64,000 nucleotides of DNA, taken from contig NZ_JASTLC010000001.1 in NCBI RefSeq assembly GCF_030499575.1, positions 7,836,001-7,900,000 on the forward strand, in the 5' to 3' direction. Of this stretch, positions 54,388-61,055 are shown piece after piece. This DNA comes from Streptomyces sp. DG2A-72 (lineage in GTDB: Bacteria > Actinomycetota > Actinomycetes > Streptomycetales > Streptomycetaceae). The position numbers and the translations under genes are program-made. The stretch's first letter is position 1; each line of letters opens with the position of its first letter. Under the pieces are notes generated by a model that worked only from the letters and a program-made list of their open reading frames with translations, had not been told where the DNA came from and made no database searches.

Positions 54388-55314
54388 ATGGACGATTCGC
54401 TCTCGTTCGAGAGTTTCCTCAGCGGCGCCGGGAAGGCCGCGTACAAGGCCATGGAGGACCACGGGCGCGGCGAGTACGACGAGTTCGCCCTGCACGCCGG
54501 TGTAGCCGTCGAGCGGCTCGCTAAGGCGGCACTGGTCAAGAAGAATCCGCTGTACTTGGTCGAGATGCGCAACGGCAACTCCGACATGCTGCTGTACTTC
54601 GGTGGCGACCTGGAAATGGACGGAGAGAGGGTCCGTACCGTTGGCGCCAATGAGGCTCTCAAGCGACTCCGACGCATGGGCGTGCTGCCGCTCGACCCTA
54701 AGCTCGACCTGCTGATTGAGTTGCGTAACGGCACTGCACACACGACAGTCGGTGACCAGGCAAAGGCACTCCTGCCCACGCTGGCCGAGGCCGTCGCCAT
54801 CCTGTTGAGGGACGTCGGTATCTCGTTCGACCAGTTCTGGGGACGGTGGTCGAGCGCCGTGTACGTGGCCATCGACAAGCACCGGGGCGAGGTCCAACGT
54901 GATGTCGAGGTTCGGATCAGGCAGGCCCGGCACCTCTTCGAGGACCGCTTCAAGGGCCTCCCGCCAGGAGCCAAGGAACGGGCACTGACGGTGCCGCAGT
55001 CTCGCCTCTCGGAGTGGATCGAGACGGTAGAGATCAGGACGGGCGGCGTTCCCATCCTCAAGACCTCAGGCGGCGACTGTCCCGCCTGCGGCAGTCGGGG
55101 CATCCTCACGTTCGAGCCGACGCACCAGACAGCCACGGACACGCACTACAGCGCGAACGGCTTCGCCTGCTCCCTGTGCACGTTCGAGGTGAGCGGTCCC
55201 GACGAGATGGCTGCTCTGCGGAAGGCCAATACCCCCGCCATGGTGACCACGATGTCCGTCACCCACGGACCCACCCTCTCTCCGGAGGAGCTGAAGTCCG
55301 GCGAGACCAGCTGA
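54388..55314 (+). CDS. HEPN-like protein with C-terminal zinc ribbon
   Basis: A 308-residue protein. The N-terminal part looks like a HEPN domain: a helix with EYDEFALHAGVAVERLAKAALVKKNP, then LDLLIELRNGTAHTT with the HEPN RNase motif R-x4-H (R113-H118). Residues about 125-215 are helical. The C-terminus has a zinc ribbon, CPAC at 231-234 and CSLC at 261-264. HEPN proteins are often RNases in phage defence or abortive infection; an RNA-binding ribbon would fit. There is no ribosome site, but TAACGT ends six bases before ATG, so a leaderless start is likely. No partner toxin-antitoxin gene is directly adjacent. Confidence 0.65.
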   Translation: MDDSLSFESFLSGAGKAAYKAMEDHGRGEYDEFALHAGVAVERLAKAALVKKNPLYLVEMRNGNSDMLLYFGGDLEMDGERVRTVGANEALKRLRRMGVLPLDPKLDLLIELRNGTAHTTVGDQAKALLPTLAEAVAILLRDVGISFDQFWGRWSSAVYVAIDKHRGEVQRDVEVRIRQARHLFEDRFKGLPPGAKERALTVPQSRLSEWIETVEIRTGGVPILKTSGGDCPACGSRGILTFEPTHQTATDTHYSANGFACSLCTFEVSGPDEMAALRKANTPAMVTTMSVTHGPTLSPEELKSGETS

Positions 55315-56044
55315 ACATCTCACGTGGAAGGTTCCCGGCTTCTCCTGGTCGCAACCTCTCCACTGTCAGATGGGCCTGGCGAGCCAGCTTTTCGAGTTGC
55401 GGGAAAAGACCAGTCGAGGTCGGGAAAGGTGCGGGGTCACCAGCGAGCCGATAACTTCGTTAGCATGCCACTCCCCCGTTACCATTGAATGAACGGGGCC
55501 GTGACCAGAAAATACCAGGCCCTTCGCAATTCTGGATATGGGCGGGGAATACCAAGGCGACTGCAATGGGAAATGTGTGTGGGGCTGTGGCTGCAGCGTA
55601 GAGGCCGTGGGTACTAAATACGCGGGTCGACGGAGGCGCATCTCCGCCACTTCGGCACACTCCCCGCCTAGCCGCACAGTGAATTGCGGGCGGCTTGAGG
55701 GGGAAGTACGCGCTCTGTCTGGAAGGGATAGGCCGATACCCCACCCCTCCCCATAGGGTGCGACCCCCTATATCCTTATGTGTATGCACCACATCCACAT
55801 ACGCAAACATGCCCACAGCAACACAATAAACAAATAAAGAAAAAATCAAAAAAGAAAAAATAATTTAAAGGAAATTTCCTCTCGCCGACCCCATCCTGCC
55901 CTTGCTGTTCCTGGTGGAATGCCATCCATGCCGGGGGGTGGGGTGCGCATGTGACTATTCGGCGCGGCGGCGGACCGGACCTCTTCCGTATCCCTCTCTA
56001 CGCTTTTTATGCTGTAAATGCGCAGGTCGGAGGGTTCGGCGAGA
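55315..56044. other. Non-coding convergent region with AT-rich island
   Basis: 730 bases between the HEPN gene and a converging membrane-protein gene, without a frame that I can support. It contains the AT-rich stretch listed separately. Confidence 0.6.
55760..55880. other. AT-rich island with phased A tracts and a 12-bp palindrome
   Basis: In a genome near 70% GC, bases 55820-55876 are nearly all A and T, with A tracts AAAGAAAAAATC, AAAAAAG and AAAAAATAATTT about 8 bases apart and a perfect palindrome AGGAAATTTCCT at 55869-55880. The preceding 60 bases also have little G. It might be a replication origin (unwinding element) of the integrated element, an attachment or transcription site, or a foreign remnant. 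Confidence 0.6.
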
Positions 56045-56731
56045 TCAGTCCTCTGCCTGGGCGAGGTCGTCAAAGGAGAGTTGTCCCGGAATGGTGGCCT
56101 GTTTATTTGCGAACTCGGCCACGTCTTGGGAGACGCGGTCATTCTCTTTCGCGAGTTTCCGGAGGGAAATGGGGTGACTGTAGATCTCTCTGCCGTTGGT
56201 GAGTGTTACCCGAAGTTGCAAGGAGGTGGCCACCGAAAAGAGGAAATCGGGCAACCCTTTTTCGATCCATGTTGTGGCCATGGCGCTCAGTTTGTCCTGG
56301 AGGATCCATCGCGCCCCGCCGAACGGTTCAATCTTCTTTCTATCCCCTCCTTCCAGGAACTCTATACCCGTCCAGGAGTCCAGTTCCGGGTAGTTTAGGA
56401 GTTCCCTGTTTATAAGGCTTCGCAAGATGGGGTTGTAAGGAATAATTGTCAGCCGTGTCAGGTGTGGGATTACCTGAACTTTCTCCACCTCTATGCTGGC
56501 TGAACTGCGGTTGACCACGTGGACGTGATATGACATGCGCCACTTGGTCTCATTCCCGGCCAGGTACGCGTCATAGAGCTTGTAGGGGCGTCTGGTCACT
56601 CGCACTTTGAGCCGGGGTCCCCCGCGCCGGTACGTAGCAAGCGTGACAAGCATGTTGCAGGCCGTGAAAAGGGCGCTGGCAGCGGCGACCGCGATCGCGA
56701 TGACAGGTAGCGACATGCGCCGAGTCTTCAC
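56045..56731 (-). CDS. Membrane-anchored protein of unknown function
   Basis: A 228-residue protein. A single hydrophobic helix near the start (SLPVIAIAVAAASALFTACNMLVTLATYRRGG) is followed by a soluble beta-rich domain (MSYHVHVVNRSSASIEVEKVQV; RVTLTNGREIYSHPISL), perhaps on the inner side since basic residues follow the helix. Its codon use looks less GC-biased than the core genes. Start GTG 56731 has no strong ribosome site; ATG 56716 is an alternative. It converges on the HEPN gene. Unknown function; possibly a sensor or effector anchored to the membrane. Confidence 0.6.
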   Translation of the reverse strand: MKTRRMSLPVIAIAVAAASALFTACNMLVTLATYRRGGPRLKVRVTRRPYKLYDAYLAGNETKWRMSYHVHVVNRSSASIEVEKVQVIPHLTRLTIIPYNPILRSLINRELLNYPELDSWTGIEFLEGGDRKKIEPFGGARWILQDKLSAMATTWIEKGLPDFLFSVATSLQLRVTLTNGREIYSHPISLRKLAKENDRVSQDVAEFANKQATIPGQLSFDDLAQAED

Positions 56732-56911
56732 AGCGGCACGGGCCTTGGCATCCCGTTTGAGCTACATCTGCGCAACAACAGGCTCAGGAGCCAGTGCCCA
56801 TCGCTGCTCTTACGCCGCCAAATGGCCTGCACACCGGCCCTCTTGACGCCCTCCATCGCGAGGGTGAGAGTCGTGCAATCGAGCGCAATCGCATCGACGG
56901 ACGGAGATGGC

Positions 56912-57160
56912 ATGCGGCTACGGTTCCTGGGGATCATCCCGAACACGCCCGACACCGATTCGCCCACGATCTGGCTGGACGACGACACGGGAGACCTGCT
57001 GATCCAGTCGTACAGGGCCACGGAGGAAGAAGTGAAGGCGTGCCAGGAGATCGGATCCATTCCCGGCCACTCCACAGACGTGCCGGACCACGAGACGGTC
57101 GTCAGGCTGCCCAAGGTTATGTTGCAGTACATCCCGCGCCCGGAGGAACAACGCCCGTGA
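56912..57160 (+). CDS. Small conserved protein of the DUF6879-Scr1 cluster
   Basis: An 82-residue protein beginning MRLRFLGIIPNTPDTDSPTIWLDDDTGDLLIQSY, a recurring small hypothetical that precedes DUF6879 and XRE-type regulator genes in Streptomyces. ATG 56912 has GGAGATGGC upstream. Its stop overlaps the start of the DUF6879 gene (GTGA), so they are co-translated. Function unknown. Confidence 0.78.
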   Translation: MRLRFLGIIPNTPDTDSPTIWLDDDTGDLLIQSYRATEEEVKACQEIGSIPGHSTDVPDHETVVRLPKVMLQYIPRPEEQRP

Positions 57161-57672
57161 CAAACCCCGTGCTTGAGGGGCTGGCCAAGGCCAGGCACTC
57201 GGCCGTGCACCTCGAACTCCGGGACGCCTACCAGCCCAGCGACCCTGAGTTCATCGCGTGGCAGAACGGCAAACGCCTGGACCCCGCTGCCGACCGGTCG
57301 ACGTGGTGGCGTCCGTTCCTGGACGTGGTGGCCGAGACGACGGCACGCGGCGTCGTGATGAGGCGTGCCCGGATCGTCAGTGAACCGGTGACGCCCTATA
57401 TCAAGTACGAGTTCGACGTGACGTTCCCGAACGTCACGGCGGGCGAGTTGGTCCGCTGGCTGCCCCGGCGCAAGGCGGCGGACATCCCGCTCCCCGGAAC
57501 CGACCTGTGGGCCTTCGACAACTCCTCGGTGCTGTTCACCTACTTCTCCGGAATCGGGGAGGTGGTCGACCGCGAATGGTGCACCGAGCCGGCCGTCGTG
57601 GACATGGTCAGGACCGCGTTCGAGACGGTCTGGGAACGGGCCACGCCTCACGAGGAGTACAAGCCGGTCTGA
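57157..57672 (+). CDS. DUF6879-family protein
   Basis: A 171-residue protein that matches the DUF6879 pattern: AVHLELRDAYQPSDPEFIAWQNG, ARGVVMRRARIVSEPVTPYIKYEFDVT and DLWAFDNSSVLFTYF. The family accompanies XRE/DUF5753 regulators in actinomycetes. It starts at GTG 57157 with CGGAGGA upstream. Role unknown; in similar clusters it is thought to act with the regulator. Confidence 0.82.
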   Translation: MTNPVLEGLAKARHSAVHLELRDAYQPSDPEFIAWQNGKRLDPAADRSTWWRPFLDVVAETTARGVVMRRARIVSEPVTPYIKYEFDVTFPNVTAGELVRWLPRRKAADIPLPGTDLWAFDNSSVLFTYFSGIGEVVDREWCTEPAVVDMVRTAFETVWERATPHEEYKPV

Positions 57673-57683
57673 CCGGTCGCGCC

Positions 57684-58532
57684 ATGCCCGTATCAGGATC
57701 ATCAAGCGTTCAGGCCGCCCGGCAAGTCCTTGCCGATCGCCTCCGGGAGATCTGCAAGGACGCCGGGCTGGACGGCAAGCGGCTCGCCGAGGTGTGCGGG
57801 TGGCATCCGTCCAAGGTGTCGCGGATCTCCACCGCGAAGACCTCACCGACCGCCGACGACATCCGGGCGTGGTGCCGTGCGTGTGACGCGGACGACCAGA
57901 CAGAGGATCTGATCGCGTCTCTGCGGGCCGTAGAGGGCATGTGGGTGGAGTGGCGCCGGATGGAGCGTGCCGGGCTCCGAAGGGCGCAGGAAGCCCGTCT
58001 GCCGCTGTACGAGCGGACACGTTGGTTCCGGGCATACTCGCCGGGCCTCGTTCCCGGACTGATCCAGACGTACGGCTACACGGAGGACGTACTGCGGGCC
58101 GTCCAGCGGCGGCGTGTCGAGATCGACGATGTGGCCGACGCCGTGGCCGCGCGCATGGAGCGTCAGCGCGTGCTGTACGAGGGGTACCGCCGTTTCGCGT
58201 TCCTGATCGAGGAGGCCGTGCTGGGCAACGCGCCGGGCGATGTGGACACTCAGCGCGAGCAGCTTGAGCATCTGCTGACGGTCGCCGCCCTGCCCAACGT
58301 CAGTCTGGGCGTGGTACGCACGCGACTTGGCCGCTCACGGATGCCGGTGGAAGGGTTCTGGATCTACGACACGGCTCAGGTCAACGTCGAACTGGCCTCC
58401 GGTTACCTGACTATCACGCAGCCCCGCGAAGTCGCCGTGTACGCCGACACGTTCACCGAACTGGCCGACAACGCGGTGGACGGCGCGAAGGCTCACGCCC
58501 TGATCAGGGCCGCTATGGACTCGGTGAGGTAA
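57684..58532 (+). CDS. XRE/DUF5753 regulator (Scr1-type)
   Basis: A 282-residue transcription factor: helix-turn-helix at about residues 14-60 (LADRLREICKDAGLDGKRLAEVCGWHPSKVSRI) and DUF5753 at 110-280 (ARLPLYERTRWFRAYSPGLVPGLIQTYGYT, then RRFAFLIEEAVLG, ITQPREVAVYADTF). This family is common in Streptomyces and usually sits beside a DUF397 gene; here no DUF397 gene follows, but a small CxxC protein does. Start ATG 57684 follows the DUF6879 gene by 11 bases. Confidence 0.88.
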   Translation: MPVSGSSSVQAARQVLADRLREICKDAGLDGKRLAEVCGWHPSKVSRISTAKTSPTADDIRAWCRACDADDQTEDLIASLRAVEGMWVEWRRMERAGLRRAQEARLPLYERTRWFRAYSPGLVPGLIQTYGYTEDVLRAVQRRRVEIDDVADAVAARMERQRVLYEGYRRFAFLIEEAVLGNAPGDVDTQREQLEHLLTVAALPNVSLGVVRTRLGRSRMPVEGFWIYDTAQVNVELASGYLTITQPREVAVYADTFTELADNAVDGAKAHALIRAAMDSVR

Positions 58533-58622
58533 TCGCCTTGCAATCACGTGCAATCGGCTGGGAGTTGGGGTGCATGGGTTCCTAGCGTTGGCGTCATCGA
58601 GACGACGCCAAGGGGTCCCGCC

Positions 58623-58826
58623 ATGACCGTGTCCAAGACCTACCCCAGTCCACCCGTTGAGCTGCCGCTTCCCATCGCACCCCCGGAACCGGTGTCGAAC
58701 TGCGACGTGTGCACCGCGCTGGTCCAGCAGAGGCAGGAAGCGCGCGACAGAGGTGACCTGTCGGCTGCGACCGACGCTGACGTGGAGATCCGCAACCACC
58801 CGCACCGCACGAGGGGGCGACGGTGA
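58623..58826 (+). CDS. Small CxxC protein
   Basis: A 67-residue protein, MTVSKTYPSPPVELPLPIAP then a helix with CDVCTALVQQRQEARDRGDL. AAGGGG precedes ATG 58623. Found where a DUF397 gene usually lies. It overlaps the next gene by four bases. Unknown function. Confidence 0.68.
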   Translation: MTVSKTYPSPPVELPLPIAPPEPVSNCDVCTALVQQRQEARDRGDLSAATDADVEIRNHPHRTRGRR

Positions 58827-59044
58827 CTCGCTCGATCCTGCGCTACGTGCGACACAGGATCACGCAGCACCCGGACACGGACGTGACGTTCGAGGCCGAG
58901 TGCCTGAAGTGCGAGTGGCAGGCAACACCCTCCACCGACGACGCAGCCGTTGACGTCGAGTGCATGCGGCACACGGGCATGACCGGGCACGGTGGCTTCC
59001 GACGCATCTGCACGTCGTTCGCCCTGGTTGAGCGTGCCGAGTAG
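58823..59044 (+). CDS. DUF7848-like protein
   Basis: A 73-residue protein from GTG 58823 with a CLKCEWQAT motif and later CMRHTGMTGH, resembling the small cysteine-containing DUF7848 proteins of Streptomyces regulator clusters. It is coupled to the upstream CxxC gene and may bind zinc. Role unknown. Confidence 0.7.
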   Translation: MTRSILRYVRHRITQHPDTDVTFEAECLKCEWQATPSTDDAAVDVECMRHTGMTGHGGFRRICTSFALVERAE

Positions 59045-59152
59045 GGCTCTGAGGGCCCTGAGCGGCGGTGGCACCTGAAGCAGTAGCTTCTTTCGGGGAT
59101 CGATCACATACTGGTGTGAGGTGAGCGAGTCAAGGAACGACAGGAGTGGGCG

Positions 59153-59374
59153 ATGGTACGGACACGCTCTGGAGAGTTCACCCCCGAAGAGATCAGCCAC
59201 GAGCAGGCTTCCAAGATCTTTGACGAGGTTGCTCAACGGAATCTTGGTGTGTCAGGGGATATCTTCCTGAAGGATTGGGACGCAGGTCGGTATGCGAACA
59301 CCCCGAAGGAGGACATACGAGCGCAGGAGGTAGCCATGCTTATCCCCCTCGTGCGCGCACACGATGCCCGGTAG
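59153..59374 (+). CDS. Small acidic protein of a coupled two-gene module
   Basis: A 73-residue acidic, helical protein with GGAGTGGGCG before ATG 59153. It includes SHEQASKIFDEVAQRNLG and ends AMLIPLVRAHDAR. Its stop overlaps the next start by some bases (ATG 59364 lies inside its last codons), a layout seen in toxin-antitoxin operons. I do not recognise a family. Possible antitoxin. Confidence 0.55.
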   Translation: MVRTRSGEFTPEEISHEQASKIFDEVAQRNLGVSGDIFLKDWDAGRYANTPKEDIRAQEVAMLIPLVRAHDAR

Positions 59375-59927
59375 GACTCCAAAGGAGGCCGTTGAAGCGT
59401 TTCTCGTTCCATTGAATGAATCCACGCTTTGCATGTTCCCTGTTTGCTGGTCATGCAAGAGCCCAGACCAAGAGAAAGTCGGCGGCGATTACGTAGCCTT
59501 GCTGAACTGGGGCAGTCCGGTGCGGCCTGACGGGCTTGAAGGCGCGGGCGTTGAGGGAAAGATGCGGTTCACGGTAGTGGATCAAGCAAGAGATTTCCCT
59601 GAGATGCCAAAGAGTAGGCAGTACAAGGTAGAGATGAAGAAGTACTCACATGCCTTGCGTCGGCAGGGTAGCGAGGTCATTTCGTTTCACTGGCATCCTG
59701 ACACGCCGAGTCCAGCAGGACGTGATCCCCATCTTCATCTGGGTACGGCGGAACTTAGCCGAGATGGTCTGCTGTGCAAGAAGGATCACCTGCCATCAGG
59801 GCGGATCGCTTTCGAGCAGTTTCTGATCATGCTTCATGGCCTCGGTGCTCGGCCTCGGCGATCAGACTGGGACGAGGTCATTCGTCGAAACCTCAACTTG
59901 TTTGTGCAGTGGCGCAGCTGGCATTGA
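59364..59927 (+). CDS. His-rich protein, possible toxin
   Basis: A 187-residue protein with CMFPVCWSCKSP near the start (CxxC-like) and a histidine-rich loop VISFHWHPDT...DPHLHLG, followed by LPSGRIAFEQFLIMLHG and a final SDWDEVIRRNLNLF. The His cluster and the small acidic gene before it recall metal- or nucleic-acid-acting toxins of the TumE/DUF6516 sort, but similarity is weak. Codon use is less biased than in core genes. No ribosome site; it relies on coupling. Confidence 0.55.
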   Translation: MPGRTPKEAVEAFLVPLNESTLCMFPVCWSCKSPDQEKVGGDYVALLNWGSPVRPDGLEGAGVEGKMRFTVVDQARDFPEMPKSRQYKVEMKKYSHALRRQGSEVISFHWHPDTPSPAGRDPHLHLGTAELSRDGLLCKKDHLPSGRIAFEQFLIMLHGLGARPRRSDWDEVIRRNLNLFVQWRSWH

Positions 59928-59949
59928 TTGCACGTGAATGCTGGCCCCG

Positions 59950-60141
59950 TCATTGATAGGCCGCGCCGCCGTCCAGCCGCCGGAGGTCGCGGCAGACGGC
60001 CACGACCATCCTGCACTTATCGATCAGATCGAGAGCGTCCTCAGGCGGCATGGTCTGGCAGTACTGGCGGATCTCGGCGAGGATCTGCGCCAGCTCGGGA
60101 TCAATCTCTGCGAACGCGAGTTCTTCGTCGTCGCTGGCCAT
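59950..60141 (-). CDS. Small acidic protein B (shared leader)
   Basis: A 63-residue acidic protein, MASDDEELAFAEIDPELAQIL then helices with CRMVVAVCRDLRRLD. The start has GAAGAAGTGA upstream. The 40 bases before it are almost the same as those before the gene at 60632. Unknown function. Confidence 0.6.
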   Translation of the reverse strand: MASDDEELAFAEIDPELAQILAEIRQYCQTMPPEDALDLIDKCRMVVAVCRDLRRLDGGAAYQ

Positions 60142-60182
60142 GTTGAATCACTTCTTCGCGGGTGCTGTACCTCCAGTGTGAC
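60142..60182 (-). promoter_or_regulatory. Leader copy B
   Basis: Reading leftward: GTCACACTGGAGGTACAG, then CCCGCGAAGAAGTGATTCAAC before the ATG. It nearly repeats the leader at 60633-60674, with GTCACACTGGA and GAAGTGAT-CAAC as shared blocks. Confidence 0.6.
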
Positions 60183-60338
60183 GCTTTGCCCCTGCTCGAA
60201 GCCCTCGCGATGGCCCTGAACCCTGCCGATCTCCAGCCCTTGCTTGAACAACGGAGGGGATCTGGGCATGGTGCGCGGACGCGGCATGGCTGAGCCCCGG
60301 CCCGGACGCCGATGCCGGGCCGAGGCTCGCGTCGATGA

Positions 60339-60632
60339 TCACTGGCTCGTGAAGGGCGTGAACCAGTCCGGGTGCTCGCGCGCGGAGACCGCCGCCGCCC
60401 AGCGCCGCTCACCTTCGTCGGCCGCCTCCAGCAGCAGCCGGGCAAGCCTGCGGGCGTCATCGGGGGAGGCATCCGAGAGAACGCCGGCCACGGAGATCAC
60501 CGGAGCTTTCTCCAGGACCCACGGCCCCCTGTCGACGCCAAGGCTTTCGCGGCACGCCCACACAGCGTCGACCTCGAAGGGGTCTCCGTCTTCGGAGGCA
60601 ACCCAGGTGCCACGGTCTGCGAGATGGCCCAT
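60339..60632 (-). CDS. Small protein A (shared leader)
   Basis: A 97-residue protein, MGHLADRGTWVASEDGDPFEV, then DARRLARLLLEAADEGERRW and SAREHPDWFTPF. The start ATG 60632 has AAGAAGTGA before it. It looks like a family of short Streptomyces proteins with regulator neighbours; I cannot name it. It is 197 bases upstream of the gene at 60141 on the same strand. Confidence 0.6.
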   Translation of the reverse strand: MGHLADRGTWVASEDGDPFEVDAVWACRESLGVDRGPWVLEKAPVISVAGVLSDASPDDARRLARLLLEAADEGERRWAAAVSAREHPDWFTPFTSQ

Positions 60633-60674
60633 GTTGATCACTTCTTTGCGGGGTCTACAGGTCCAGTGTGACCT
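60633..60674 (-). promoter_or_regulatory. Leader copy A
   Basis: Reading leftward: GTCACACTGGACCTGTAG, then CCCCGCAAAGAAGTGATCAAC before the ATG, almost equal to the leader at 60142. It suggests a shared promoter or a recent duplication of the 5' region. Confidence 0.6.
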
Positions 60675-60704
60675 GTTAGGTATCGAGTTATCCTGTGGGT
60701 GAAT

Positions 60705-61007
60705 CTGTGATCTCAAACTCCGACTGGCCGGACGGAGGCAACCCGACTCGAGGAGATGGGCAGGGCCTCGGCGCAGGCCTCGGGCACGAGTGGGCGGTGC
60801 TGACCGACCGCTTGCCGCGCCTCACCCTCGCCCTCGGACTGTCGGCCGAGCGGTTGCGTGACGGAGCTGAACGCGACCCGGGCTCCGTTCCGACTGCTCA
60901 CCGGAATCGAGTGCGACATCATCGGCGACGGTTCGCTCGACCAGGAGCCGGAGCGGCTCGACGTCATAGTGGTGTTGGTGCACTCCAAGCTGCTCCACAG
61001 CCGGTGA
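60705..61007 (+). pseudogene. Decayed PHP-domain (PolX/histidinol-phosphatase-like) gene
   Basis: Pieces of a PHP metallohydrolase appear in successive frames: SDWPDGG, then LEEMGRASAQA in another frame, LGHEWAVLTDRLPRLTLALG and LSAERL in the first, and VTELNATRAPFRLLTGIECD...GDGSLDQEPERL...HSKL in a third. An intact member would have HTHSDWSDGG, where this has ISNSDWPDGG, so metal-binding histidines are also lost. At least three frame changes and no proper start show a long-dead gene. Its C-terminus ends near 61007. Confidence 0.75.
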
Positions 61008-61055
61008 CATGATCGCGGCGCCTGACTTCCGCCACCCAGAGCATGGGGCTGGCGG

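Noticed and set aside
55460..56142. Minus-strand frames in the convergent AT-rich region
   Set aside because: They cross the island and have no homology, ribosome site or codon bias.
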